64,000 bases of DNA from Anaerolineales bacterium (lineage in GTDB: Bacteria > Chloroflexota > Anaerolineae > Aggregatilineales > J027). A model generated the notes under the pieces. That model worked only from the letters and a program-made list of their open reading frames with translations. It did not search any database and was not told the origin of the DNA. Below are positions 51,395-61,992 of this stretch, piece after piece. The stretch lies in NCBI GenBank assembly GCA_020634155.1, contig JACKCI010000002.1:372001-436000 (forward strand). The letters run 5' to 3'. The translations under genes were made by a program, and so were the position numbers. Position 1 is the first letter of the stretch, and the number at the start of each line of letters is the position of its first letter.

Positions 51395-52858
51395 CTACTC
51401 GCGGTTACCAAACATCTTGCGTCCAGCACCAAAAACATCCGAACTGAGACGAATCCCCGCTTCGGCAAAGCGCTCGGCAAACTTGGGCCGCAAACCAGTC
51501 GGTTCTAGTTGACCACCACCTTCGGTGCTAGGAGCCGCTCCGGTATGCCCCGGTGTCTTATAGACAAATGCATCTTGCAAGACCACATTTTCACCCTCCA
51601 TCCCTTGGATTTCAGTGATTTGGATGATTTTGCGGCTGCCATCCTTCAAACGCGATTGCTGCACAAATAAATCAACGGCACTGGCGAGTTGAGCGCGGAC
51701 GACCATTAGGGGCAAGTCCATGCCCGCCATCAAGCACAGCGTTTCCAAACGGGCCACCGCATCACGCGGGCTATTGGCGTGTACGGTTGTGAGCGAGCCA
51801 TCATGTCCAGTGTTCATGGCTTGGAGCATATCAAGCGCGGCCCCATCACGGATTTCGCCAACGACAATGCGGTCAGGACGCATCCGCAATGAGCCTTTCA
51901 CAAGGTCACGGATGGTAAGGCGGCCATCTTCTTTGGTGCCGGGAATAGGTGGGGCTGTCTCGAGACGCACCACATGGCGCTGCATGAGTTGAAGTTCAGC
52001 CGAGTCCTCAATGGTGATAATACGCTCGGTATCAGGAATAAAGCTACTCAAAACATTGAGCAGCGTGGTTTTACCAGAGCCAGTTCCCCCTGAAACCACG
52101 ATATTCAAGTGAACTTGGACGCATGCTTGTAAAAACTTAGCGACTTCCTCAGTAAAGGAGCCAAAGTTCACCAAGTCTTGCCACGTGAGTTGTTTCTCAG
52201 GGAACTTACGGATGGTGATGGTGGTACCCTGTAGAGCCGAGGGCGGCATAATCAAATGGACACGGCTCCCATCGGGTAGGCGGGCATCAACCATCGGGTT
52301 GGTACGACTGAAATCACGCTGGAGAGGGCGGACAATCCGGTGGGCTGTCCAAAGTACATGTTCTTCATCATCAAAGACTATTTCAGTCTCGGTAAGCCGC
52401 CCCTTACGCTCGGCAAAAATAATTTCAGGGCCATTCACCATAATCTCGCTAATGCTACGGTCTTGCACTAAAGACTCAATAGCTCCAAAGCCCAGCAAGT
52501 CGTTTATCAGCGCCTCTTCTAATTCCGCCGCTTCGTCTGGGGGTAGTTGAATTTGGGCGCGTTCTAACAGGGTGCGAAGGCGGTCTTTAATAATTTGGCG
52601 ATGTTCGGGTACAGTTGCTTTCATTTGGTCGAATTCGTCGGGGGTTGCCAGTAGCTTTGACCGCAACTTCTTGCGAAGATCAGCAACCCGTGCGGTGGTG
52701 CGTTTCTTGCCTTGGTGGGCCGCAACGGGTGGCATAGATGAAGGAGGCTCAGTGGGTTTAGCCTCCTCAAACATAGACACATCAAACGGCGAATCGTCGG
52801 ATTGCTGGCCCCGTCCTTTTTTAGGGGGGCCAGACAGCTTAGAGAGTCTGCTTCCCAT
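51395..52858 (-). CDS. cpaF: CpaF/TadA-type secretion ATPase, orphan
   Basis: 487 residues of the type II/IV secretion ATPase family. Walker A GGTGSGKTTLLN near 260, Asp box TIEDSAEL, Walker B-like RMRPDRIVVGEIRDGAA and His box NTGHDGSLTTVHANSP in order. The N-domain has IMVNGPEIIFAE near 145; the first 60 residues are disordered and charged. It powers assembly of Tad/Flp-like pili or related systems, but no pilin, TadB/C or secretin gene is in the window. AAAGGAG precedes the ATG. Confidence 0.92.
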   Translation of the reverse strand: MGSRLSKLSGPPKKGRGQQSDDSPFDVSMFEEAKPTEPPSSMPPVAAHQGKKRTTARVADLRKKLRSKLLATPDEFDQMKATVPEHRQIIKDRLRTLLERAQIQLPPDEAAELEEALINDLLGFGAIESLVQDRSISEIMVNGPEIIFAERKGRLTETEIVFDDEEHVLWTAHRIVRPLQRDFSRTNPMVDARLPDGSRVHLIMPPSALQGTTITIRKFPEKQLTWQDLVNFGSFTEEVAKFLQACVQVHLNIVVSGGTGSGKTTLLNVLSSFIPDTERIITIEDSAELQLMQRHVVRLETAPPIPGTKEDGRLTIRDLVKGSLRMRPDRIVVGEIRDGAALDMLQAMNTGHDGSLTTVHANSPRDAVARLETLCLMAGMDLPLMVVRAQLASAVDLFVQQSRLKDGSRKIIQITEIQGMEGENVVLQDAFVYKTPGHTGAAPSTEGGGQLEPTGLRPKFAERFAEAGIRLSSDVFGAGRKMFGNRE

Positions 52859-52934
52859 AGTATATGCGCTCCTTTAATAAAGAGTCTATGCAGAATTAAG
52901 CGTTATGGCAAGCAGTTGGTCAAAATTCACCAAA

Positions 52935-53717
52935 TCATGATACTTTATAGGCGGTTTTGGCATCTTCCATATAAGAACGAGTACCGCTGGTACCATCCGG
53001 CAAAACTACCCCAGCCTTGATACGGGTTTCCATCAATTGCCCGTCGCGCAGTTCATGCACGGCGTCTGATTCCTGCATCACTTGGGGGTCATGGCTCACA
53101 ATCACCACCGTGATGCCCCGCTCCTCCACCAAGCGCCGCAACAAGTCCAAGATACGGCGTCCGGTGCGGGTATCGAGTTGACCTGTTGGCTCGTCAGCCA
53201 GAATCAGACGGGGATGGGCTGCTAAAGCGCGTGCAATTGCTACCCGTTGCTGTTCACCACCCGAAAGCTCATAGGGGCGGTGCTTCATACGCTCGGCTAA
53301 ACCAACCCATTCAAGGGCCTCCGCAACTTGGCGGTCACGGTCTTTGGGTGGTGTGCCACGCATCCGCAAGGGGATGCTAACATTTTCAGCCGCACTAAGG
53401 AGGGGCATTAACCCAAAACTTTGGAAAACAAACCCAATCTCATGGAGCCGCATCTTAAGGCGTTCTTGTTCACTCAGAGCCGCCAAACGCCGCCCCAAGA
53501 TGTGGATTTCGCCCTCGGTCGGTTCATCCAACCCTGCCACCAGATTGAGCAGGGTGGTTTTACCAGAGCCAGAACGCCCGACAATGGCCGTCATGAATTG
53601 AGGCCAAATATCAATGCTCACATTATTGACCGCATGAATGTCCTCGCCTTCGAGGTGATAGATGCGGTGGAGATTGCTCATGCTAATGATTGGCTCAACG
53701 CCGCTAGAGAATTGCAT
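52935..53717 (-). CDS. MacB/LolD-type ABC ATPase
   Basis: 260 residues. Walker A GRSGSGKTT, Q-loop FVFQSFGLMP, signature LSGGEQQRVAIARA, Walker B LILADEPTGQLD, His in VSHDPQ. The LolD/MacB group pairs with FtsX-type permeases, of which two lie upstream. Fourth gene of that operon, 14 bases after the other ATPase gene. The two ATPases suggest a heterodimer. Confidence 0.9.
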   Translation of the reverse strand: MQFSSGVEPIISMSNLHRIYHLEGEDIHAVNNVSIDIWPQFMTAIVGRSGSGKTTLLNLVAGLDEPTEGEIHILGRRLAALSEQERLKMRLHEIGFVFQSFGLMPLLSAAENVSIPLRMRGTPPKDRDRQVAEALEWVGLAERMKHRPYELSGGEQQRVAIARALAAHPRLILADEPTGQLDTRTGRRILDLLRRLVEERGITVVIVSHDPQVMQESDAVHELRDGQLMETRIKAGVVLPDGTSGTRSYMEDAKTAYKVS

Positions 53718-53731
53718 CGGGGTCTGTCTCC

Positions 53732-54613
53732 TTAGAGTTGCTCAACAGGTTCATTATGTTCATGGTTCTGTGGGAAGACCTCCACACGGTCAGCCTTCAA
53801 GCGTAGCCGTACACGGTCTTCCATATCGAGGGCATCAATATAGGCTTCCGGCAATTGCAGGCGTCCGGCGCGGTCAAGGATAGCATATTCTTCGTCAGAG
53901 ACCAGCACATCCCCGTCACGCTTACGCAGAATTTCAGTGCTGGTGCGGCCATCGCGCATACCCACCACACGGTCAACGTTGTTCGCCACAAAGGTATCGT
54001 GGGTTACAATAATGATGGTCACTTCAAACTCATCACGGAGTTGGCGCATAACCTTGAAAATGGTATCAGCAGCTTCGCTATCGACCTCACCCGTCGGCTC
54101 GTCGGCCAGCAAAAGGCGTGGACGGTTTGCCATTGCCACTGCAATCGCCACCCGTTGTTGCTCACCACCCGATAGGCGGTCTGGACGGTGATCCATACGC
54201 GATGCCAGACCAACTCGCTCCAGCAAATCGACAGCCCGTGAACGCCGTTCCCGCCGCGAGACTCCATTCAGGGCCATCGGCAACTCGACATTTTCACGCG
54301 CTGATAGATACGGCAAGAGATTGCGGGCTGTTTGTTGCCACACAAAACCTACCTCCCTCCGCCGATAAAGGGTTTGGTCACGGCGATTCATCTCCAGCAG
54401 GTTATAGTTACCCACACTGATTTGACCAGCGGTAGGGGTATCCAACCCGCCGAGGATATTCATGAGGCTGGACTTGCCCGACCCCGAAGGGCCGATAAGC
54501 GCCATCATTTCGCCCGCCTCAACCACCAGATCAAGGCCTTGCAATGCCACGACCTCTAGATCGGCGATTTTATAGATTTTGACGAGATTATCACATTCAA
54601 TAAAGGTACTCAT
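53732..54613 (-). CDS. MacB/LolD-type ABC ATPase with C-terminal extension
   Basis: 293 residues. Walker A GPSGSGKSS, Q-loop FVWQQ, signature LSGGEQQRVAIAVA, Walker B LLLADEPTGEVD and His in VTHDTFVA. After the usual end (about 225) some 65 further residues follow, with DEEYAILDRAGRLQLPEAYI resembling an AbrB-like strand pattern. It lies 14 bases after the second large permease and 14 before the other ATPase. Confidence 0.88.
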   Translation of the reverse strand: MSTFIECDNLVKIYKIADLEVVALQGLDLVVEAGEMMALIGPSGSGKSSLMNILGGLDTPTAGQISVGNYNLLEMNRRDQTLYRRREVGFVWQQTARNLLPYLSARENVELPMALNGVSRRERRSRAVDLLERVGLASRMDHRPDRLSGGEQQRVAIAVAMANRPRLLLADEPTGEVDSEAADTIFKVMRQLRDEFEVTIIIVTHDTFVANNVDRVVGMRDGRTSTEILRKRDGDVLVSDEEYAILDRAGRLQLPEAYIDALDMEDRVRLRLKADRVEVFPQNHEHNEPVEQL

Positions 54614-54627
54614 CGTGTTCCCCTTCG

Positions 54628-57600
54628 TTATTCTTCGCCCAATCTCAGGACTTGGTTGACACTCATCCGCCGCAGCCAGAGCGCCGTGAAGATGAGCAAA
54701 ATAGAAAAGCCAATGATTAGCGTTAAATTCAAGCCAATAAGGTCAAGCAGTGGCACCCGCAAGGTAGCTGACCCGACCAGTGACAAGAAAGGCAGCAGTA
54801 AATAGGCCAACCCTGCTCCTAGTAAACTCCCAATCGCAAGGGCAGGCGTGACCAAGGTAATCTGCTCAATCAACAACATTTGCCAGATGTTATTGGCATT
54901 CCAGCCGAGTGAACGCAAAACCCCAAAGGTAAAGGAGCGTTGCTTGGCGGTCACTGCGATATAGAAGGCAAAGTCCAGCAAACTCAGGATTAAGCTTACC
55001 CAAAATCCAGCGAATAAGATACCCGCAACGGCACTAGGCAACGGCTCGCGCAAGATAGCCCCGAACACGTCCCATGCGTAGTTCACGCCCGTGACACTTG
55101 GTACGGCCTCAAGCTGCTCTTTGAGTTCATTACTGGGGCGGCGGTTCTCTAATTCAAGCCACACCCTATTGACATCCGCGATGTTACTTAATGAGGGTGC
55201 GCCGAGTAAGCCTTGGTTGAGCAGCAACTTAGCAGCATCCAATGGCAGAATGATAAAGTTGCGTTGGGCGGCATCCTCGTCGCTGAGAGTTGGAAAGGTG
55301 TCAATAATGTCCGTTACCGTTAATCCAAAGCTGATACGCCCCGATGGGAGGTCGATGACAATATCACGGCTATCACCTGTTTCAAGGTTGGGGGTACGAC
55401 TATTGACCATTGCGGCTCGGAAATCCACCGCAAAAGCTGAGGACACTACCGCAGGCACACGGTCAAGCGTCTGCAAATTGACGCCAATGCTCGGTTCATT
55501 GCTGCGGCTTACACTGCGGACGACTTGATAATCAACCCGTAAGGCGCGGTCACCATCAAAGACAGGTTCGCCGCTGGTGTTGCTGACAAATTGAACGTTA
55601 TCTGCTGCAATCTGGCGCACATCATAGCCGTACCAAGCTCCAACATAGGGCAAGGGGGCAACAGCGGATTGCCATAGCGCAGGGTCATCTTGGCTTTCGA
55701 TAGGGGTAGCGGTGCCGTTGCTATCGATAGCCTGCCAATAATCCAGATAGAGGGTGTGGCTAAAGTTGGTCAAATCGGCTTGTTGGGCATCAATGCCTAC
55801 CCGCCACAAGCGATAGGGTGCCTTGCCCACCGTTGGGATCCGCCCTGAGAAGCTGATCCAGCGCTCTGGGGCTGTGGGGGGCCGACTAATGGTGGGGGTC
55901 TCTTGCCCACTGCTGGTGGCATCGGTTTCGCTAACGACTGCTACTTGAGAGAGTACCACGGTGATGGGTACCCCATCAGCATCTTGAATATAGGCCTTGA
56001 GTCGAATACTGGGTTCAGGCAGAGCATCGTTACCAATGGAGGTAGACCACACCTGAACTTGTAGTTCGGCAACATCAAAGGGCAATTCAATCCCCGTGCG
56101 TGTTATGGGGTCGCCATCTAAGGACTCGATTAATTCAGCATAGTCAGGGAAAGCCTCACGAAAACGCTCAACATCAACTCCGACGACATTCACGGCACCA
56201 ACTTGGTCACGGAAGGGGATACCCCGCTGCACCAACAAGGGTGCAACACCGCTCACCTCATCAAACCGCTCCCAGTGGGTATCCTCAAATCCTCCAAGGC
56301 GGCTATCGATACTGACATTAACCGTTCCGCCAGTATCTTGACGAGCCTTGTTCCAGCCCCCCACATCGCGGGTTGCTGAAAGTCCAAGGCTGGCAGTGCC
56401 AAGGGCAAGGGTACCAATGAGCAGCAGCACCAATTGGGCGTAGTGGCCGGGGTCACGCTCAACATTCCAGACCGCCAACGGCGTTGCCAAGCGCGAACTA
56501 CGAGAGGTCAAGCGTGAGACAAAACGCATCAGCATGGGGAACAAACGTAGCCAAAATAGGGCGATACCTGTCAAAATGAGGGCTGGAGCCAGCAAATTGA
56601 AGGGGTCGGTTAATCCGCTGGTTTCAGAGGCACGGTCAGCGATGAACTTCACCACTTGGTCAGGGGCCTCAATCAGGTCGCGGAGCAAGGTGCCTAGGGC
56701 TTTATCCCCGCTCACAATCCAGTATAGACGGAACAACAGCACAGTTCCCAACAAGACAAAGGTCAAGTCCACCATATAACGCGCCCACGCAGGACTGGTA
56801 GGGGGACGGGAAGCGGCTTGCTTCAGCAGCAAAAGACTGCGACGACTGGCCCCTATCGAAGGCAGACTCAGCACCGTGACACAGGCGAGTGCTGCGGCAA
56901 GGCTCAAATAAATTGAGATGCTGGGGAGCGCGATAGTCCCTAAATTAACGCCATCAAGCGCAGCTGCTAACGGCCCAACCCGCTCCATAAAGAGCATGAA
57001 TCCACGACTCAACAACGGCCCAAGTACGAAGGCTATCACGCTCAACGCTAACACCGTGATGGCCTGTAATTTGAGCAATTGGAAGGTGCTGCCCCCACGC
57101 GAGGTGATGGTACTCCATTCTTTGCCTTGTTGCTGCAAGACCAGTGTTACAGTGGTAATGAGGTGATAGAGCATCATAATCAGAATCGCTGCCGAGAGCA
57201 GGATAATTGGCCCTTCGGCATTAGCGACCCGCTTGTCATAGCCACCCAATATATCGGTTAGGGCTGTTGCCAAGCTGACTGAACGCTGACCTACACTCAA
57301 ACGGGCAGGTAAGGCCGCCAAGGTTGCGTTGTAATCTTGGGCATTGGTGCTGTCGATGACCGTTTCATCGACATTGAGCCGCCAAATGTAATTGGTGGAT
57401 ACCCCCAGCGGTAAAGCACGCACAACCCAATCATCATAAGCCGCAGGTTCAAAAGCCATCCCGAAGTCATAGCGCAGGGTACCAAGATTGTCGATTTCGA
57501 CATTGGCCCCTTGCACAAACATCAAATTACCTTCCCAAAAGCGGTCGCTCGGATTCTCAATATGCACAATCCCAACGACCTCAACCCGACTAACCGCCCC

Positions 57601-58254
57601 ATTACCCGTTGCATCAAAGTATCCAATATAGAAGCGGGAACCCACCTCAAGGTTGGCTTCTTCGGCTACAGTATCAGTGATAATGGCTTCAACTTCGCTC
57701 CGGTTATAGAGACCTAGTTGGAGTTCTTGTTGTTGCTCGTCGGTAAAGCCTGTGGCATTGACCATATCAGGCGTTGCTTTGCGGACAGGCAAGCGTCCTT
57801 CAACTAGAGTTACCTTGCCCGTGAGGTCATCAAAAGCAAAGGGTTGATAGCAATGGGCGGTGGGGCCAGCCGACCCCGGTGGTACACCCAAGGTATAGTC
57901 AAAACCACAAACCGCTGTACCTGCAATACCACCCACGCCTGATTGGTTGGAGGATACGGTTGGGGGTGAGTAGCTGGCTCGCTTATACCGCGTGATATCA
58001 ACCAACAACGACCCCAATTCATCTTCAAGGATACCTTGATCTTCGGCGGTCAAGGGCGCGTCACTGTTCACCAGCAACCGCAATTCATCAGGGCTGGCAT
58101 TGCCAAGGATGTAGCGGAGATCGGCCTCCGTTACCGTGCGGATAAACAATGGCCCCAAGGCAAAGAAGCCTGTGATTAAGCTCACGGCGAATAACAGAAT
58201 GGATAGTAAGCGCCATTCTCGCCGGATGCGTTTAAAAATCATTGCGAAAGTCAT
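54628..58254 (-). CDS. Very large FtsX-type ABC permease
   Basis: 1,208 residues. TM1 near 15-37, a large outer domain, an FtsX-type helix set near 350-470, further helices near 500-660, a second outer domain (about 690-1050) and a final FtsX domain with three helices (about 1075-1200; end RRMSVNQVLRLGEE). This is the double-FtsX plan of permeases that act on substrates outside the membrane rather than carry them through. It starts 12 bases after the first large permease. The substrate could be lipoprotein or cell wall, but nothing in the sequence settles this. Confidence 0.85.
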   Translation of the reverse strand: MTFAMIFKRIRREWRLLSILLFAVSLITGFFALGPLFIRTVTEADLRYILGNASPDELRLLVNSDAPLTAEDQGILEDELGSLLVDITRYKRASYSPPTVSSNQSGVGGIAGTAVCGFDYTLGVPPGSAGPTAHCYQPFAFDDLTGKVTLVEGRLPVRKATPDMVNATGFTDEQQQELQLGLYNRSEVEAIITDTVAEEANLEVGSRFYIGYFDATGNGAVSRVEVVGIVHIENPSDRFWEGNLMFVQGANVEIDNLGTLRYDFGMAFEPAAYDDWVVRALPLGVSTNYIWRLNVDETVIDSTNAQDYNATLAALPARLSVGQRSVSLATALTDILGGYDKRVANAEGPIILLSAAILIMMLYHLITTVTLVLQQQGKEWSTITSRGGSTFQLLKLQAITVLALSVIAFVLGPLLSRGFMLFMERVGPLAAALDGVNLGTIALPSISIYLSLAAALACVTVLSLPSIGASRRSLLLLKQAASRPPTSPAWARYMVDLTFVLLGTVLLFRLYWIVSGDKALGTLLRDLIEAPDQVVKFIADRASETSGLTDPFNLLAPALILTGIALFWLRLFPMLMRFVSRLTSRSSRLATPLAVWNVERDPGHYAQLVLLLIGTLALGTASLGLSATRDVGGWNKARQDTGGTVNVSIDSRLGGFEDTHWERFDEVSGVAPLLVQRGIPFRDQVGAVNVVGVDVERFREAFPDYAELIESLDGDPITRTGIELPFDVAELQVQVWSTSIGNDALPEPSIRLKAYIQDADGVPITVVLSQVAVVSETDATSSGQETPTISRPPTAPERWISFSGRIPTVGKAPYRLWRVGIDAQQADLTNFSHTLYLDYWQAIDSNGTATPIESQDDPALWQSAVAPLPYVGAWYGYDVRQIAADNVQFVSNTSGEPVFDGDRALRVDYQVVRSVSRSNEPSIGVNLQTLDRVPAVVSSAFAVDFRAAMVNSRTPNLETGDSRDIVIDLPSGRISFGLTVTDIIDTFPTLSDEDAAQRNFIILPLDAAKLLLNQGLLGAPSLSNIADVNRVWLELENRRPSNELKEQLEAVPSVTGVNYAWDVFGAILREPLPSAVAGILFAGFWVSLILSLLDFAFYIAVTAKQRSFTFGVLRSLGWNANNIWQMLLIEQITLVTPALAIGSLLGAGLAYLLLPFLSLVGSATLRVPLLDLIGLNLTLIIGFSILLIFTALWLRRMSVNQVLRLGEE

Positions 58255-58266
58255 AGAATGTTCCGC

Positions 58267-61200
58267 CTATTCGTCGCCTAAACGTAAAGTCCGCGACAGC
58301 GATAACTGCCGCACAATACCAACTGAAACAATAAACACGCCGATCACGACGAGACCCATAACCAGCCAGAAATTCGCCACTGCACCCCATTCCGTCTGAG
58401 TGATGAAGGGTGGTACGACACCTTCGCCGGTTGTTCCCAATGCAAGGGTGGGGACAACAAAGACACTCAATAGGAAGCCGAGGATTGAACCCAATACACC
58501 AGCAATCCCGACCACGACAATCTGCTCCACCACAAGGCTGCGGACAACCCGCGATGAAGACAAGCCAAGGGCACGCAGCACCCCAAACTCGCCCCGTCGG
58601 GCCTGTGCGGTCAATGCGGTGTAGGTCACGAGGCCTACAATACTCAAGGCCAAGCTAATCAGGAAGGCCAAGAACATCAAGCCTAATAACCCAAGCGCCA
58701 AGGGGTCAGTTTCGAGTTTGTCATAGACTTGAGCAAAGGTTTCTTCATCAGAGCGCACCACGCCTGCCCCTTCGACACCCGTCAAGTCATTCATTACCTC
58801 GGTAACAGCATCAAGGCCTTCAATGTCGTCTTGCAACTCAAGCCAAACCTCGTTAGGGTAGAATTGCGAGGCGGGCCGTTCATTAAGCCAATACATCAAC
58901 TCGCGTACATCGACTACTACAAAGGGGCGTTGTTCGTTATAGAGGCTGGGGAAATATTCTGTATCAATATAGGGCAAAACCGTGACATTAGCGCCCGCTA
59001 CATTGTAAAGGATGAAGGGCTGCGGCTCTGGGATAATCTCCTCACCTGTCTCCTCATCTGTATACGGTGCGGGAATCTCAAGGCTGTTGATGTCTACCAT
59101 CGTTTGGCTTACCACTGCCCACATAGGGGGTGGACTGGGATAGTTGAGATTAATCCCCACCTTAGTACGGAGGGCGTCTTGATTGAAGACCACATAAATC
59201 GCGTCATCATGTAGGTTATCGAAAGCAGTTGCGGGTTGGATGGTACCTTGGGAGGTAGCCCCAGAGTCGTATACAAAACGCCAACTGCCTTCTTGCAAAA
59301 TGGGGAAGGGTTCAGCAACACCTGTGCCATCAATGAGCTTCAGGTCGGCCAATACCATTCGGATATTTGCCTCGCCTCCAGTGTTATTGCTACGGTGTTC
59401 CCAATAGATAGACACCAAGCGCAAACGGCCTTGCGGCACATAGGCCAATTTAGTGAGATCAGCTTCGTAGTACACCCAACCATTAGAAATATGCGCGGCG
59501 GCCCCAAAACCGGGAGCGTCTGTCAGTGTGCCGCGTAGATACTCAATGCGTTTCTGTTCAAAAGGCAGCAACATCCATGCCCCTGCATCGTCCTGCAACC
59601 GAATACCTAAACGCACCCGCTGGGTTAAACGCTGCAAGTCAGGGCCAAAAGCCCCGCCAAATGTACCGCCCGTATCAAGTCGCGCCCATACACCGATTTT
59701 GCTGGGTTGGCTGGGTAGATATTGCCCTACAACAGCCAGATTGAGATCAGTATCGGCAGGATAGGGTACTCGGATATTACCAAGGTCGGGCCGCCAGTCT
59801 TCAAGGGCTACCCCTCCAAAGGTGCTGGAGTCGATACCAATGATTTCACCACTGCGATACGGGGAATTCCCCGTGCGGCTAATGAGGTTAATCCGTCCCC
59901 GATAAGCCACACTCGCGGCTTGGACTTCATCCACACTGCTATAGTATTCAGCAGGTCGTACCCGATCAACATTGAGGCTTGTATCGCGTTCCATCATACG
60001 GACATCAGTGCCCACCTGATAGTGTGCTTGGTCGGTCTGGCTACGGCTCACGGTAGCGCGGAAGGAGGTGGCAAACCAGCCAATCCCGACCGCCAAGGCC
60101 AGCAAAAAAGTGATGCGCCCATAGTGAATGGGTTCACGGCTAAGTTGCCACGTGGACAGCACTTCTAGCACCCCACGCCGACGATTGCTAAGGACGGCTA
60201 ATCCATGCGTTACCAATGGGAACAGGCGTAAGGCAATACTACCCAGCCCTAAGAAGAGCAGCGCGGGAGCCAATACCAGCAAGGGGTCGATTTTTTGCTC
60301 TGTACCGCTACTTTCCAGCAAGGGGGTATCGCGGTCAATCAACAAAAAGAGGGCGATGAGTCCTACCGAGGCTAACACCACATCGAGGTAGTATTTTTGC
60401 CACCATGCCATCTTCCCGCTGCGTGAGGCCACCCCACCTGCTTGAATCAAGGGTAGGCGCAGCACAGGCACCAGTGTCAAAGTTAGGGCTACAAAAGTAA
60501 TGGTAGCGGCAAAGGTACTATAGATAAACACGCTGTTGGTCAGTGGCAGGGGAAATTCTTCGGTATTGGCGATAGTGGGGCCAAGCGCCAAGAGCAGTTG
60601 TTGGGTTAAAAATGGTGCTGTCACTGCCCCAAAGACACAAATCATCAAGGCCTCAATACCACGCAACGCCAGAATATGACCATCAAAAGCTCCACGACTT
60701 TGGAGCATCGCAATCTCACGTCGCTCGCCACGCCGCACGAGGGCTGCTGTAACAATCAAGAAGAAGATAACGAGGGCACCCACCTCTAATAAGAGCAAGG
60801 TGAAGGGAACAGCGTTGGTATCCTGCTTTTTGGCATAATCTTGCATAATCCCGTTGTCAACATCAGTACGGGTCTGGCTGTAGTCAATCAAACGGGTGTG
60901 GTAATCATATTGGAGGTCAGTATCAGCGCGGCTATCTGCAAAAGGAAGTTGCTGCACAATCTCCGTGCGGTCATTGACGAAAGCCGTATAGAGTGAGGTC
61001 TCAAATTCATGGAGTGCAGTACGTGCTTCATCAATCCGTGAATAAGGCAATTCGTCATGGTTAAACAAGATTCGCCAGCCATAGGTCAAGGGCGTTTGTG
61101 GCACATAATCTTGCATCACTTGAATAACGGTTGCTTCATCAACGAACATGCGGAACTCCGCAGGCCAACTCCCTTGGACAACCGCTAAGGGGGTATCATC

Positions 61201-61992
61201 ATCCCCACGCACTGCCATCCAATAGGCTGATGTCTCATCTTGGGGAGCGACAATCGCACTAATAGAAACCGTAAACGGTTGGCTGCTTTCCCATGCTCCG
61301 GGATTGAGGTTCCCATCACGAGACAAGCGCTGGTCAACAATCAAAATATCTCCCGCGCTTAGGCCAAACTCATTCGAGGCTGTGAGGCTGATGGCAACAT
61401 TGAAATCCACCCCCTCTGGCAAAGTAGCGCGGCTCGGCAGCGTACCTTGGACCACCCGCACCTCACGCTCCCAGTTATCCATTGCTATCAAACTGGCACG
61501 GGCGTTTTGAGTGGTGTTAAAAAGCTGGAGAGGGTCTTCTTCGGTCAACAACACGCCCATTTTGTCGGTTTCAGTAAACCGTACAATACGCCCATTGCGG
61601 AGCCAGCCTTCCAGCCGATCCGCCTCAAGGTAGTGCTGTGCTGTTGCTTGGACAATGGTTTCATTGAGAAGAATTGCTGCCGTTTGCATATCGGCAATGG
61701 AAGCAAAATCAGAGGGGCGTAATGAAATCCGTAAACGGGCATTAACATCATGGGCAGGCTCTTGCTCAAAGCGTTGAATCATCCCCACTTGAGCAATCGC
61801 TGTGGTATACAGTGGCACCAAGGCTCCAATACCAGCCCCTAGAATCACCCCAATAATAATCGTCACCAGTGAACGCCACTTGGCAAAGAGGCGAGCCACA
61901 GCCAAGCGGGGTGCCCAACTGATGAAGTTAAAGGTTGTAGAAAAGACAGGTCGTACATAGCGTTCCGCTATTGACAACAAAAAAGGTGGCAT
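58267..61992 (-). CDS. Very large FtsX-type ABC permease, paralogue
   Basis: 1,241 residues with the same plan as its partner: TM1 near 45-65, outer domain, FtsX-type helices near 395-520, helices near 560-690, a second outer domain (about 700-1095) and a terminal FtsX domain with FGVLRALGLSSSRVVRSLVVEQ and the end SRTLRLGDE. Together with the next three genes it forms a complete 2+2 ABC complex. No MacA-like adaptor or outer lipoprotein is near. First gene of the operon; weak ribosome site. The region 61993-62228 to its right holds only the two divergent leaders. Confidence 0.85.
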   Translation of the reverse strand: MPPFLLSIAERYVRPVFSTTFNFISWAPRLAVARLFAKWRSLVTIIIGVILGAGIGALVPLYTTAIAQVGMIQRFEQEPAHDVNARLRISLRPSDFASIADMQTAAILLNETIVQATAQHYLEADRLEGWLRNGRIVRFTETDKMGVLLTEEDPLQLFNTTQNARASLIAMDNWEREVRVVQGTLPSRATLPEGVDFNVAISLTASNEFGLSAGDILIVDQRLSRDGNLNPGAWESSQPFTVSISAIVAPQDETSAYWMAVRGDDDTPLAVVQGSWPAEFRMFVDEATVIQVMQDYVPQTPLTYGWRILFNHDELPYSRIDEARTALHEFETSLYTAFVNDRTEIVQQLPFADSRADTDLQYDYHTRLIDYSQTRTDVDNGIMQDYAKKQDTNAVPFTLLLLEVGALVIFFLIVTAALVRRGERREIAMLQSRGAFDGHILALRGIEALMICVFGAVTAPFLTQQLLLALGPTIANTEEFPLPLTNSVFIYSTFAATITFVALTLTLVPVLRLPLIQAGGVASRSGKMAWWQKYYLDVVLASVGLIALFLLIDRDTPLLESSGTEQKIDPLLVLAPALLFLGLGSIALRLFPLVTHGLAVLSNRRRGVLEVLSTWQLSREPIHYGRITFLLALAVGIGWFATSFRATVSRSQTDQAHYQVGTDVRMMERDTSLNVDRVRPAEYYSSVDEVQAASVAYRGRINLISRTGNSPYRSGEIIGIDSSTFGGVALEDWRPDLGNIRVPYPADTDLNLAVVGQYLPSQPSKIGVWARLDTGGTFGGAFGPDLQRLTQRVRLGIRLQDDAGAWMLLPFEQKRIEYLRGTLTDAPGFGAAAHISNGWVYYEADLTKLAYVPQGRLRLVSIYWEHRSNNTGGEANIRMVLADLKLIDGTGVAEPFPILQEGSWRFVYDSGATSQGTIQPATAFDNLHDDAIYVVFNQDALRTKVGINLNYPSPPPMWAVVSQTMVDINSLEIPAPYTDEETGEEIIPEPQPFILYNVAGANVTVLPYIDTEYFPSLYNEQRPFVVVDVRELMYWLNERPASQFYPNEVWLELQDDIEGLDAVTEVMNDLTGVEGAGVVRSDEETFAQVYDKLETDPLALGLLGLMFLAFLISLALSIVGLVTYTALTAQARRGEFGVLRALGLSSSRVVRSLVVEQIVVVGIAGVLGSILGFLLSVFVVPTLALGTTGEGVVPPFITQTEWGAVANFWLVMGLVVIGVFIVSVGIVRQLSLSRTLRLGDE

